The position numbers were made by a program, and so were the translations under genes. Shown piece after piece: positions 8,038 through 17,052 of a stretch of 64,000 bases of DNA (position 1 is the first letter of the stretch; every line of letters begins with the position of its first letter). The notes under the pieces are model-generated. The model made no database searches. It was not told where the DNA came from and saw only the letters and a program-made list of their open reading frames with translations. Origin of the DNA: FEN-299 sp963717945 (GTDB taxonomy: Bacteria > Acidobacteriota > Vicinamibacteria > Vicinamibacterales > Fen-181); NCBI GenBank assembly GCA_963717945.1, contig CAVQXT010000003.1, positions 744,001 through 808,000 of the forward strand, given 5' to 3'.

Positions 8038-10021
8038 ATGGAGGAGTCCGCCCATCCGCCGAATCCGTCACTGGGCGACATCGACGCCCTGCTCAGCGAG
8101 GACCGCGTCTTCGAGCCGCCCCCGCTGTTCCGGCAGCAGGCCAACGCGGGCGACGCGTCGATCTACGAACGGGCGGACCAGGACCCTGAGGCGTTCTGGG
8201 CCGGGTTCGCGGGCGAGCTCGAATGGAGCCGCCGGTGGGATACCGTGCTCGAGTGGAATCCGCCTCACGCGAAGTGGTTCGTCGGCGGCACGCTCAACGC
8301 GAGCGTGAACTGCGTGGACCGGCACATCCGGACGGCCCGCCGCAACAAGGCCGCGATCGTCTGGGAGGGGGAGCCGGGCGACTCGCGCACACTCACCTAC
8401 TGGGAGCTGCACCGCGAGGTGAACCGGTTCGCCAGCCGGTCTCAAGGGTCTGGGCGTCCGCCGCGGCGACCGCGTGGCGGTCTACATGCCGATGGTGCCG
8501 GAGCTGCCGGTCGTGCTGCTCGCGTGCGCCCGCATCGGCGCCGTGCACAGCGTCGTCTTCGGCGGGTTCAGCGCCGAGTCGCTGCGCGACCGGATCAACG
8601 ACGCGCAGGCGACCGTGCTCGTCACCGCCGACGGCGGCTACCGTCGCGGCGGCGTGGTCCCGCTCAAGGCGACCGCCGACGAGGCGCTGGCCGGCACGCC
8701 CAGCATCCGGCACGTGGTCGTGCTCCGGCGCGGCGGCGGGACCCCGATGCCAATCGCGTGGACCGAAGGGCGCGACATCTGGTACCACGACCTGGTGAAG
8801 GACGCGCCGGCCTGGTGCGAGCCCGAGGCGATGGACGCCGAGGACATGCTCTACATCCTCTACACGTCCGGCACCACCGGGAAGCCGAAGGGGATCGTCC
8901 ACACGACCGGCGGATACCTGACGGGCGTTTACGCCACCACGAAACTGGTCTTCGACCTCAAAGACGACGACGTGTTCTGGTGCACCGCCGACATCGGCTG
9001 GGTCACCGGCCACAGCTACGTCGTCTACGGGCCGCTGGCGCTCGGCGCGACGGTCGTGATGTACGAAGGGGCGCCCGACTGGCCCGAGAAGGACCGCTTC
9101 TGGGACATCATCGAGCGGCTCGGCGTCACCGTCTTCTACACGGCCCCGACGGCGATCCGCGCCTTCATGCGGTCGGGCCCCGATTGGCCGCGGCGCCACG
9201 ACATGAAGACGCTGCGGCTGCTCGGGAGCGTGGGCGAGCCGATCAACCCCGAGGCGTGGATGTGGTACTACGTCCACATCGGCGGCAGCCGCTGCCCGAT
9301 CGTCGACACGTGGTGGCAGACCGAGACCGGGCACATCCTCATCACGGCGCTGCCCGGCATCTCGACGCTCAAGCCGGGATCGGCCACCAGGCCGTTCCCG
9401 GGCGTCAAGGCCGAGATCGTCAACGAGCGCGGCGAGACGGTGAAGGTGGGCGGCGGCTACCTGGCGCTCACCCGGCCGTGGCCCGGGATGCTGCGCACGA
9501 TCTTCGGCGACCCGACACGCTACGTGCGGCAGTACTGGAACCGGTGGGGCGCGGATGTCTACGTCACCGGCGACGGCGCCAAGCGCGACCGGGACGGCTA
9601 CTTCTGGCTCCTCGGGCGCGTGGACGACGTGCTGAACGTGGCCGGCCACCGCGTGGGCACGATGGAGGTCGAGAGCGCGCTGGTCGATCACCCGGACGTC
9701 GCCGAGGCGGCCGTCGTGGGCAAGCAGCACGAGATCAAGGGGCAGGCGATCGCGGCGTTCGTCACGCTCAAGGACGGCGTCGCCGCGACGCCGGAGATGG
9801 CGGCGCACCTCAAGGAGCACGTGGCGAAGAAGATCGGCGCCATCGCCCGGCCCGACGACATCTTCTTCACGCCCGACTTGCCAAAGACGCGTTCAGGTAA
9901 GATCATGCGCCGGTTGCTGCGCGACATCGCCGAGGGGCGGGCGCTCGGCGACACGACGACGCTGGCCGACCCGGGAGCCGTCCAGCGGGTGAAGACGCGT
10001 TACGAAGAGGGACACGGCTGA
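8038..10021 (+). pseudogene. acsA: Acetyl-CoA synthetase, one frameshift
   Basis: AMP-forming acetate-CoA ligase, which makes acetyl-CoA from acetate, ATP and CoA in the cytoplasm. Residues from 8038 give the family N-terminus (FWAGFAGELEW, then HAKWFVGGTLNASVNCVDRH). After a break near 8436-8446 the next frame gives GLKGLGVRRGDRVAVYMPMV and continues to 10021. That part holds the A3 motif YTSGTTGKPKG, the acyl-pocket WWQTETG, the A8 hinge region GRVDDVLNVAGHR, and the A10 lysine in TRSGKIMRR, the site usually controlled by acetylation. The total is about 660 residues, normal for Acs. Apart from one indel everything is intact, so the break may be a sequencing error. Confidence 0.85.
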
Positions 10022-10028
10022 TCGCTCT

Positions 10029-11140
10029 ATGAAGACCCTTCGTCACTTCGCGGTTGCCGCCCTGGCTGGCGGTCTGATCCTCGCGGCGTCGGTCCGGCCG
10101 GCATCCGCGCAGTGGCAGATCGAGAGCAAGGACGGGAAGGCCAGCCTCAAGATCGGATTCCTTGCGCAGCCTCAGCTCGAGATCGTCGACACGCCCGACG
10201 GGACGGGCGAGTCGAAGAACGTGTTCCTGCGGCGGCTGCGGATCATGTTCGGCGGAAAGATCTCCGACAAGTGGACGTTCTTCGTCGAGACCGACGACCC
10301 GAACCTGGGCAAGACGGACACGTCCCGCTCGACCAATCCGACGGGGGCCAAGGACGCGGGGAACGTCTACATCCAGGACGCGGTCTTTACTTACACGCAG
10401 AGCAAGGAGTTCATGGTGGACGCCGGGATGATCCTCGTGCCGCTCGGGCACGACCACAACCAGTCGGCGGACGACGCTGCTGCCGGTGGACTACGGCCCC
10501 TACATCTTCACCGAGAGCACGCCGCTCGGATCGCGGGTCGGCCGCGACTACGGCGCGGAGGTGCGCGGTTACCCGCTGAACCAACACTTCGAGTACCGGC
10601 TCGGCGTCTTCCAGGGGGTGCGCGGCCCCGAGGCGCGCAACACCGTCCGCGTGGCCGGTCGGGCCGTCTGGTATCCCGTTCGCTGCCGACACCGGCTTCT
10701 TCTACGGCGGCACCTGGCAGGGGAGCAAGCGCGTCGTGGCCGTCGGCGCCGGCTTCGACACGCAGAAGGAGTACCACTCGTACGCGGCCGACATGTTCGT
10801 CGAGCAGCCTATCAACGGCGGGGAGCAGGCGCTGACCGCGCAGTTCGACTGGATGCGGTTCGACGGCGGCACGTTCCTGCCCACACTGGCGAAGCAGGAC
10901 ACGTATCTCGTCGAGGTCGGCGTTCACCTGCTCAGGGGCCGGGTGACGCCGGTCGTGCAGTTCTCGAAGAAGACGTTTGCCGACCCGCTGACGCCGAACC
11001 AGTACATCTGGCAGGCCGGCGTGGCCTACTGGATGGCGAGCCACCAGCGGAACATCAAGGTGACGGCCGGCCGCCAGCACACCGACGGGCTGCCGGACCG
11101 GACGCAGGTGCTGGCGCAGTTGCAGCTCTTCTACTTCTGA
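10029..11140 (+). pseudogene. OprO/OprP-type porin, two frameshifts
   Basis: Outer-membrane porin of about 370 residues, seven bases after acsA. The signal peptide (MKTLRHF to ASAQ) is followed by KIGFLAQPQLE and LRRLRIMFGGKISDKWTFF, typical of phosphate-selective porin-like (OprO/P) N-termini. The frame breaks near 10470-10490, resumes with TLLPVDYGPYIFTEST, breaks again near 10670-10690, and continues with DTGFFYGGTWQGSKR to the terminal aromatic residue of QLFYF. The final Phe is the usual outer-membrane insertion signal. The breaks preserve family similarity on each side, so assembly error is as likely as real inactivation. Substrate selectivity cannot be predicted. Confidence 0.78.
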
Positions 11141-11163
11141 CGCTGAAGGCGGAGGGCCGAGGT

Positions 11164-11196
11164 CGGCTCACGCCTTACGCCTCATGCCTTACTCCG
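11164..11196. repeat. Short heptamer array before dispersed element
   Basis: About five 7-bp units (GGCTCAC, GCCTTAC, GCCTCAT type) run directly into copy 1 of the dispersed element. The same arrangement is seen before copies 3, 4 and 5. Confidence 0.65.
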
Positions 11197-11379
11197 TCAT
11201 GAGCCGGGGCTCACCCTGGCCCATGAACACCGAACGCCGCGTCTCGGGTCTGCCGCTTCGCAAAGCGGCCCCTCCCTGCCTGAGCGGTCGGGGCAGGTTT
11301 ACGCTTTGCTTCGGGCAGACCCTGCGGCGCGGCATAGGGCCGATTGGGCGGCATCGCCCCGGCACTATTTTCTGAGCAC
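11197..11379 (+). repeat. Dispersed structured element, copy 1
   Basis: Non-coding repeat of 183 bp. The left end starts TCATGAGCCGGGGCTC and returns to GGCCCATGA, forming a terminal hairpin. The interior holds GGTCTGCC near 11258 and its complement GGCAGACC near 11318, flanked by GCCGCG and CGCGGC, so most of the element can fold into one long branched stem. The right end is CTATTTTCTGAGCAC. Four further copies occur in the window. No ORF inside is supported and no target-site duplication is visible. Confidence 0.8.
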
Positions 11380-11383
11380 TGCA

Positions 11384-11671
11384 TCATGAGCCGGGGCTCA
11401 CCCTGGCCCATGAAAAGGGCATTCTCTGTGCTCGGCCGGTCGTGCGCACGGGTTGGCGCCACACGCAGGCCGGCTGGCGATGTCTCGACGGGCGGGTGGC
11501 GCCAGGCGGGGGCCCCCCAGCGGGCCGAGCGCGACGCCCGTGACAAGCGCTGTGTGCGCGAGGACGCTGGGGGATCCTGGCGACAGGACCCGCCGGCGCC
11601 AACCCGTCCCCCCGCCCCCGCGGTCCCGTCATCGATCGGATTGCCGAGCCCCGGCACTATTTTCTGAACAC
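11384..11671 (+). repeat. Dispersed structured element, copy 2 (variant interior)
   Basis: Copy of 288 bp placed 4 bp after copy 1. Both ends match the other copies, but the interior is unrelated and has its own long inverted pair (GGGTTGGCGCC near 11449 and GGCGCCAACCC near 11592). Conserved ends with an exchanged interior suggest that the ends define the element. The 132 bases between this copy and the next gene hold nothing that I recognise. Confidence 0.7.
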
Positions 11672-11803
11672 GCCTCACCCCTCGACATTGCTCGGGGTGC
11701 CCTGAGCGAGCCTCTCGTCGTTGTTCAAGCCGAGTCGAAGGGCACGGCTTGCGGCGGTGTCACGCGTTCATCGGTCGTGGCCTGACAGCGATCTCCCCGG
11801 CAT

Positions 11804-13435
11804 TCATTTCGCTCGAGATGCGACGACGTTTGGGATCAGCACGCTCTCGACCTGGCCCGCCCAGTCAGCGCCGTTGGATAACTCCATGAAGTGCCCGTCG
11901 GGAGATACGAGGACCCGGTAAGGGTAGTGGGGCACTTTGAATCGATCCACAACGTCTGCGTTCGCCATCAGGACGGGAAACGTCAACTGCCGAGCCCGCA
12001 TGAAGGCGCGAACTTCCTTGACGGTGTCTTCCACGGCGATGGTCAACAATGCCGCCTTCGCTCCCGCGTCCAATAACGTGCGATACAGCCGCTCGGTCGT
12101 CGGCACGTCTTGGACGCACGGCTCACACCACGTGCCCCAGAAATCGACCAGCACCCATTGGCCCCTGAACGAAGACAGCGTGATCTTGGGTCCGCCTACC
12201 GAGCGCAGAGTGAAGTCAGGCGCGACGGGCGCATCCTGAAGACGCTGTTCAGCCCAGTATCGATTGAATGACTCCCCCGGTCGAGCGAGCGTGTGCAAGC
12301 GCCGCAGCTCAGGGAGTGCCGCCGGAGCGAGGCGGGCGAGGTCGGCGCGGACCTTGAGCGCCTCCTCGAGGCTGCCCCCGCGCTCGAGTCGTTGCGCGAG
12401 CGGCGACTTGTATTCGGAACGGCCGCCGAGAGTGACCCGCTCGTAGAAGGCCCTGTCGACCAGAACATCTTGCCGGTCGGCACTCCACTCCGCTGCCAGA
12501 CGCAGAAACCGCATCCCCTCCTCGTCGTCGCCCTTGGCAAACAAAGCGTTCGCTTGCGCGTCCGATGCAAAGGCGAGCCAGTATCTCTTGAGCGTCCGCC
12601 TGCCTTGCTGGAAGGGCACCGTCGTGTCCGGCGCCTCGGTGGCAGGAAGGAGCTCGGCGATCACGCGGTCGCGAATCGCGATCGCCTGCTCTCGCAGCAG
12701 GGGGTTGCGCTCAGCCAATCCGGCGAGAAGCAACCGATAGCGAGGTGAGTAACTGCCGTATCCGCCGACTTCGGCGTCCAGCAGCGCCTTGAGCGCGCTC
12801 GTATCCGCCACGACCTTCTGCGCGTGCACCCACGTCCGAAGTCCTGAAGTGATCGTGCAGAGTTCCGGCGTGTCCGGCGTGCACAAGCCGTCGAGCAACG
12901 GATCGAGGCGGTCTCCGACAGTCGGCTTCGTCACCGGAGCAAATTGCTGCGCGAGGCTGTTGTGCACGAAGTCCAGCAGAAGCACTCTGGCCTGGGGGGA
13001 GCTGTCGGAGGCGAGCCTTCGCACGAGCGCCACGGTGGCTGCGGGTCGCGTGCTGTAGGCGAAGCTGATTCGGTTCTTGAGGTCGAGCGGTTTACTCAGG
13101 GCGTCGTCCGGCACCAGTTCGAACACTTCGCGCCACTGCTTGTCTTCCCCGATCGCCGAAAGGTACTCACACTTCGCCAGCAAGTACTCCGGGTTCTTGC
13201 CAAAGGCTGAATCGCACCGGGCAAGGTGGGCCAGGAGTTTTGCCTTGGCCTCCTCGGTCTTCCCCGTCTCGCGGTAGAGCCGAAGCAGTTTGTCCGCCTG
13301 ACGGACGGCATCCCTCAGGGCGGTCGGCGCCTGCGTCTCCTGTGCGCGGGGAGAACGCGGCTCGTGCCCTGGTCGAACGGGCTCCGCCGCGATCGACCCC
13401 GCAATGATGAGGACGACGACTGCAATGGTCTTCAT
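11804..13435 (-). CDS. Secreted thioredoxin-like (TlpA/AhpC-type) protein
   Basis: Protein of 543 residues exported by a signal peptide (MKTIAVVVLIIAGSIAAE). The large middle region (about 60-400) is helical and reminiscent of repeat-containing scaffolds, with no motif that I recognise. The C-terminal 130 residues are a thioredoxin fold of the TlpA/peroxiredoxin-like class, with the active site WCEPC at 436-440 preceded by VLVDFWGT, and a cis-Pro segment near VPHYPYRVLV. It probably reduces or exchanges disulfides in the periplasm. The ATG at 13435 follows GGTGGGAG; an ATG at 13447 is the alternative. It is the first of a minus-strand accessory block, and a promoter-like repeat lies about 150 bp upstream. 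Confidence 0.85.
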   Translation of the reverse strand: MKTIAVVVLIIAGSIAAEPVRPGHEPRSPRAQETQAPTALRDAVRQADKLLRLYRETGKTEEAKAKLLAHLARCDSAFGKNPEYLLAKCEYLSAIGEDKQWREVFELVPDDALSKPLDLKNRISFAYSTRPAATVALVRRLASDSSPQARVLLLDFVHNSLAQQFAPVTKPTVGDRLDPLLDGLCTPDTPELCTITSGLRTWVHAQKVVADTSALKALLDAEVGGYGSYSPRYRLLLAGLAERNPLLREQAIAIRDRVIAELLPATEAPDTTVPFQQGRRTLKRYWLAFASDAQANALFAKGDDEEGMRFLRLAAEWSADRQDVLVDRAFYERVTLGGRSEYKSPLAQRLERGGSLEEALKVRADLARLAPAALPELRRLHTLARPGESFNRYWAEQRLQDAPVAPDFTLRSVGGPKITLSSFRGQWVLVDFWGTWCEPCVQDVPTTERLYRTLLDAGAKAALLTIAVEDTVKEVRAFMRARQLTFPVLMANADVVDRFKVPHYPYRVLVSPDGHFMELSNGADWAGQVESVLIPNVVASRAK

Positions 13436-13587
13436 CGGGACTCCCACCGAAGCGGCGCGTCACGCACTCTAGACGACTGGCAGAATGATGGGGTTGGGTT
13501 TGGCATATCAGAGGACATGCCGCACGCGGGGGTGGAGCCGAGAGGGACGGCCGCCGATGGCCGCCGCGACACTTGACATGGCATCAA

Positions 13588-13693
13588 CCTCCCGATGCTG
13601 CGCGCATTCTATCGCAACGGGAGGAGGGCGGCGGCACGCTGCCTCGCATCACAACCGCTTCGCGAGACGGGCGTCTCGTCAAACGAGTGATTG
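13588..13693 (-). promoter_or_regulatory. Promoter/leader-like repeat, copy 1
   Basis: Repeat of 106 bp shared with 16761-16866; its promoter-like end is also at 14910. Read on the minus strand it ends in GCGATAGAATGCGCGCA, then CATCGGGAGG: a TAGAAT -10-like box followed about 20 bases later by a Shine-Dalgarno sequence. It would drive a 23-codon leader and then the thioredoxin-like gene. No good -35 box is visible. Confidence 0.5.
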
Positions 13694-13932
13694 CTGGAAC
13701 ATGCCGCGGCAGCGGCCAAGTCCCAACGTCACAGGTACCTGGTGGAGTCTGGTTACGATTCTCGGGACACGGGTTCGAATCCCCAACGGGCTTGAACCCC
13801 TACAACTTGACTGCCCGCCTGGCCGCTTAGTTCAGGGAGGGTAGTGGCGTCCCCAAACGGACCGCTACCGTGTGTACCGATCGGCGGGCCGCTGCCGGTC
13901 GCGGCGTAGATGGCCCAAATTCACGCCCGATG

Positions 13933-13960
13933 GGCCGGTTGAGTAGATACTCGACCGGCC
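13933..13960. other. Strong hairpin in the 13.4-14.2 kb non-coding stretch
   Basis: Arms of 13 bp (GGCCGGTTGAGTA and TACTCGACCGGCC) with a two-base loop. It sits in a 771-bp stretch (13436-14206) without a supportable gene. Apart from this hairpin and the promoter-like repeat, I see only a tRNA T-arm-like fragment near 13773 and GC-rich sequence. Confidence 0.5.
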
Positions 13961-14206
13961 TGCCGAAAGTCCTCGAAACGAGAATCCAACGAGCCGGTTG
14001 GCCAGTGCTGGCCGGCCGGCACTCAGCTGCAGATGATCCCGCTCAGGCGTATTTGGGACTGCTCCAGCGAGGGGTCGGCAGGCGGGGACGCTCCAGGAGT
14101 GGTTCGACCCTATCCGGGCGCTGGGGCCATCGCCAAGCAGACCGGGCGCCGTCAGGAATATGTCAGTCGAGGAAAGCGCGACATGTCAGGATTCAGCGAC
14201 GGCTCT

Positions 14207-14902
14207 TCACTGCTTGATTGCGAAGTTCATCTGAACGTGCACTAGACACGGCACCGCCCTATCGCCGAATCTCGCAGGCGCGAAGCGCCACTTCCGCGCG
14301 GCCTTTACCGCCTCCGAATCCAGTCGGTCGTCAAGCGATAGCACGACTCGAAACTGCACTGGATTGCCATCGGTATCAAGCACCACCGCGAGCACCACGT
14401 CGCCTGTGATCTTCGCCCGCATAGCCTCCTTGTCGTAATGCGGTTTGACCTCCTTCCGTAAACGAGGCTCAGTGAAGTGCACTGTCTTGCGCCACTCTGC
14501 CGCCCGCTTCTCCGCCTCGGCGCGCTGCTCCGCAGGCATCTGCTTCAACCGCCGGTACAATTCGTCTGAACAGCTATTCTCCAAGGCGCCCGACAGCATG
14601 TTCCCGAGCATGAACCATTTAGTTGCCTCGGCCTCGTCCTTCGGGACGGCCTGCCCATGCTCGTAGATGGCGCCCAGTTGACACAGCGCCGCTACGTCAC
14701 CCTTATCCGCTTCGTGCCGAAGCGCCTCCAGTTCGGCCCCGGCCAGGGTCTGCGGCTGCGACTGCGGAGGTTGCGTCGTCTGCGCAGTGCTGACCGACAC
14801 GGCTGCGACGACGAGAATCAGGACCACCGCGATCACAGCAAGGGGCCTTCGTGCGTGTGCACAAGAACAAACGAAACTGGCGAGTACCGGAACCCCGCGC
14901 AT
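14207..14902 (-). CDS. Sel1-repeat and TonB C-terminal domain protein
   Basis: Protein of 231 residues with an N-terminal membrane anchor or signal (about 17-40, RPLAVIAVVLILVVAAV). One Sel1-like repeat follows (GDVAALCQLGAIYEHGQAVP), then a charged helical segment, then a TonB C-terminal-like domain (PHYDKEAMRAKITGDVVLAV to RKWRFAPARF). Such proteins are annotated as energy-transducer TonB family members and are abundant in Acidobacteria; whether this one energises a receptor is unknown. The ATG at 14902 is chosen because the anchor follows and GGGAGG stands 8 bases upstream, supplied by the promoter-like repeat. The frame stays open further upstream, but that part looks non-coding. Confidence 0.82.
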   Translation of the reverse strand: MRGVPVLASFVCSCAHARRPLAVIAVVLILVVAAVSVSTAQTTQPPQSQPQTLAGAELEALRHEADKGDVAALCQLGAIYEHGQAVPKDEAEATKWFMLGNMLSGALENSCSDELYRRLKQMPAEQRAEAEKRAAEWRKTVHFTEPRLRKEVKPHYDKEAMRAKITGDVVLAVVLDTDGNPVQFRVVLSLDDRLDSEAVKAARKWRFAPARFGDRAVPCLVHVQMNFAIKQ

Positions 14903-14909
14903 GGCTGGA

Positions 14910-14947
14910 CCTCCCGATGATGCGCGCATTCTATCGCAGCGAGGAGA
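14910..14947 (-). promoter_or_regulatory. Promoter/leader-like repeat, copy 2 (short)
   Basis: Only the 3' end of the 106-bp repeat is present: GCGATAGAATGCGCGCA, then the GGGAGG ribosome-binding site. The TonB-C gene ATG follows 8 bases after GGGAGG, which is the clearest case for the repeat acting as a promoter plus leader. Confidence 0.55.
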
Positions 14948-15123
14948 GACCGGCGGGCTGACTGGTAGTCTGGCGGCGTACTGCGCGAGAACTGGCGGCG
15001 TAACCGGGCCGTGTGGCGCTGTGGAGCGGACCGTCTGGAGGAGCGGCGGAGCTACCGACAGCAACGAAGTGGGCAGGGCGCCCGCGAGAGAGGCGTGGGC
15101 GGGTCGGGCAGTTCTGTTACTCT

Positions 15124-16071
15124 TCACGGCTCGGTTCTTGGTTCGACTGTGACTTCCAGTGCCGCCAAGCCCTTAAGAAATGGCCTCACGTCGCGTGAGT
15201 ACCACGGGGTCAGATTCTCACCGCTTCTGAATGTGCCGATCATCTCTCTAGTTGCGCGCAGCAGGAGGATGGCCGCCATCTGCGAGACCAGTTGGAGTTC
15301 GTTGGGCCTGCGGACCGCCTCGAAAGCCGGCTTGGCGTTCAGCGTCGACAGGTAACGAGTGAAGCTGGTTACGTGGCCGAGTGACGACCAGTCTCCGTAG
15401 CACATCCTGTAATCTGCACCGCGACCGAGGAGCTTGGCCAGCTCCGCCCGGTTCTTCGGACCATCGAAGAGAGAGAACCACTCCGGGGAGCGATTCCGGA
15501 GTGTCTTCGTGCGTTGATACTCGGCCTCGATAGGCGAGAACTGGGCATTCTGTGGGGCCCGTTCCATTGCCGCGATCTCGGCTGCAATTTCGGGTTGCGA
15601 TAATTCTGGGACGACTCGCCCAAACTCCTCTTGATAGAACTGTGCGAATTCCTTGCCTCCCTGGCTACTCAGGTCGAGCACTTTCCGGCCCTTGATCGCA
15701 CCGTGCAGATGTGCGACGAGCCAGGAAAGTGACCGTTGGAGGTACCTGTCGGCATCCCCGAGCAGATACGACAACCCCATGCTGGCTTCGAACTCGCTAC
15801 GCAGAAGCGGAATCGCAGCGGTGCCGCAACTCTGCAGGACCAGCACCTGAATTCCGTCGACCATTTCGATCATGTGGCGATACAGAATCAAAGCTGCCAC
15901 GTCTTCATTCTCGACACCCTTGTCGGCGACCTCCACCTCGCAACGGAGAAAAGCCATCAGCCCGGCATTTACCAGTTCCTGAAGGAGCGGGCTCGCAATG
16001 TCGGTAATGGGTTTGGCCGCGACTCTTGAGAGATCCCTTTCCAGGAGTTTATTCGGCTCTCCGGTAGGCAT
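15124..16071 (-). CDS. DUF5677-like protein
   Basis: Protein of 315 residues, mostly helical and without signal peptide or membrane segments. Segments such as DVAALILYRHMIEMVDGIQVL and the later LLRSEFEASMGLSYLL fit the DUF5677 type, often found in accessory and defence-like regions; no catalytic activity is established. The ATG at 16071 (MPTGEPNKLL) is chosen over an upstream TTG at 16092. GC content and codon use look lower than in the core genes around it, which supports acquisition by transfer. It stands alone between two other small accessory genes on the same strand. Confidence 0.65.
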   Translation of the reverse strand: MPTGEPNKLLERDLSRVAAKPITDIASPLLQELVNAGLMAFLRCEVEVADKGVENEDVAALILYRHMIEMVDGIQVLVLQSCGTAAIPLLRSEFEASMGLSYLLGDADRYLQRSLSWLVAHLHGAIKGRKVLDLSSQGGKEFAQFYQEEFGRVVPELSQPEIAAEIAAMERAPQNAQFSPIEAEYQRTKTLRNRSPEWFSLFDGPKNRAELAKLLGRGADYRMCYGDWSSLGHVTSFTRYLSTLNAKPAFEAVRRPNELQLVSQMAAILLLRATREMIGTFRSGENLTPWYSRDVRPFLKGLAALEVTVEPRTEP

Positions 16072-16202
16072 TGACGCACCCCGAGTTCTCAATCGCGACG
16101 GTCCGAGAAAGTCCTGTCAGAACGGCGCGGGTCGTCCCAGTCCGCCCTCGACTCCGCCTGCGGCGCGTCACGACCGGGCCGATCGGCGGGGCTGCCGAGT
16201 CA

Positions 16203-16655
16203 TCAGGAGGTACCTGCTAAGTAGGTGGGCCGACTGAGTTCCATTTCATAATCTGACCGGCGAATGAACGGCCACACCGTGAGGTCTCCCGCGCGTTTCA
16301 GCCTTCGCGCCGCCAGCGCACCTGCGATCCCCAGCGTCGCCAGGACCACAAGGTAGCCGGGACAGCGAAACAACCACAACGCGGGCGGCCATTCGTACGG
16401 CAAATCTGACTTCAAGAACAGAATCCATCGGGCCACTTCGCGTCGGCCCTCCCGCCGGAGGGCGTGCGCGCCGACGAGTGTGTGCTCGAGACGATCGTCG
16501 TAGAGGAGCCACGATCCATTCCAGAATACCGCCTTGAGCGCACGATCCTCAGAATGGCGAGGCAATGCATCTTCGAATTCGAAGTTCGTGATTCGGCCTG
16601 AGACGAGGTGGCGTAGAAGTTCTGCCACTCGATCTCTCGCCGCTCGATCGACCAT
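16203..16655 (-). CDS. Small hypothetical membrane protein
   Basis: Protein of 150 residues that I do not recognise. The N-terminal 100 residues are soluble and charged (VAELLRHLVSGRITNFEFED), followed by one or two membrane-spanning stretches (about 95-122, ALWLFRCPGYLVVLATLG) and a basic tail. The ATG at 16655 is preferred because GGGGGGTG stands just upstream; an ATG at 16682 is in frame. A copy of the promoter-like repeat begins about 106 bp upstream, linking it to the other minus-strand genes of the block. Confidence 0.65.
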   Translation of the reverse strand: MVDRAARDRVAELLRHLVSGRITNFEFEDALPRHSEDRALKAVFWNGSWLLYDDRLEHTLVGAHALRREGRREVARWILFLKSDLPYEWPPALWLFRCPGYLVVLATLGIAGALAARRLKRAGDLTVWPFIRRSDYEMELSRPTYLAGTS

Positions 16656-16760
16656 AGGTTCACCCCCCCGGCGCTTGACCATCGTCTAGCCGCAACACCG
16701 CTTCCAACGCCGGGACTGCTCCAGCCGATGGCGGTCGCTGACGCACCGCGCATAGCTGGC

Positions 16761-16866
16761 CCTCCCGATGATGCGCGCATTCTATCGCAGCGGGGGAGAG
16801 GCGGATGGGACGTTGCCTCGGGACCGAGAACGCCACGTAGACGGGCGTCTCGTCAAACGGGTGATT
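16761..16866 (-). promoter_or_regulatory. Promoter/leader-like repeat, copy 3
   Basis: Second full-length copy of the 106-bp repeat at 13588-13693. Both share an inner block, GACGGGCGTCTCGTCAAACG on the plus strand, plus the promoter-like end with TAGAAT and GGGAGG on the minus strand. It lies in a 397-bp stretch (16656-17052) that otherwise holds only GC-rich sequence and a few weak 7-bp units near 16990-17040. Confidence 0.5.
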
Positions 16867-17052
16867 CTCGAGACGCCGTCGGCACTGGTCTGCAGGGCTG
16901 AACGCCCAGCGCGCCTGGGCGAAACCCGACCTCGTAGTAAGGACGATTCCTGAGACACTCAGAAGCGAACAGAACTGGCGTGGCCTCTGGCCCAAGGCCC
17001 GACACCGCCAAGAGCCCGAAAGCCCAGAGCCGAAGGTCGGGATGGGCCGCGT

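Noticed and set aside
11197..11671. Dispersed elements as insertion sequences
   Set aside because: No transposase frame and no target-site duplication; at most they are non-autonomous.
13755..13800. tRNA-like segment with GGGTTCGAATCCC
   Set aside because: The T-arm is perfect, but the expected complementary acceptor strand about 60 bases upstream is missing and no anticodon arm fits. It could be an att-like tRNA relic, but no integrase gene is near.
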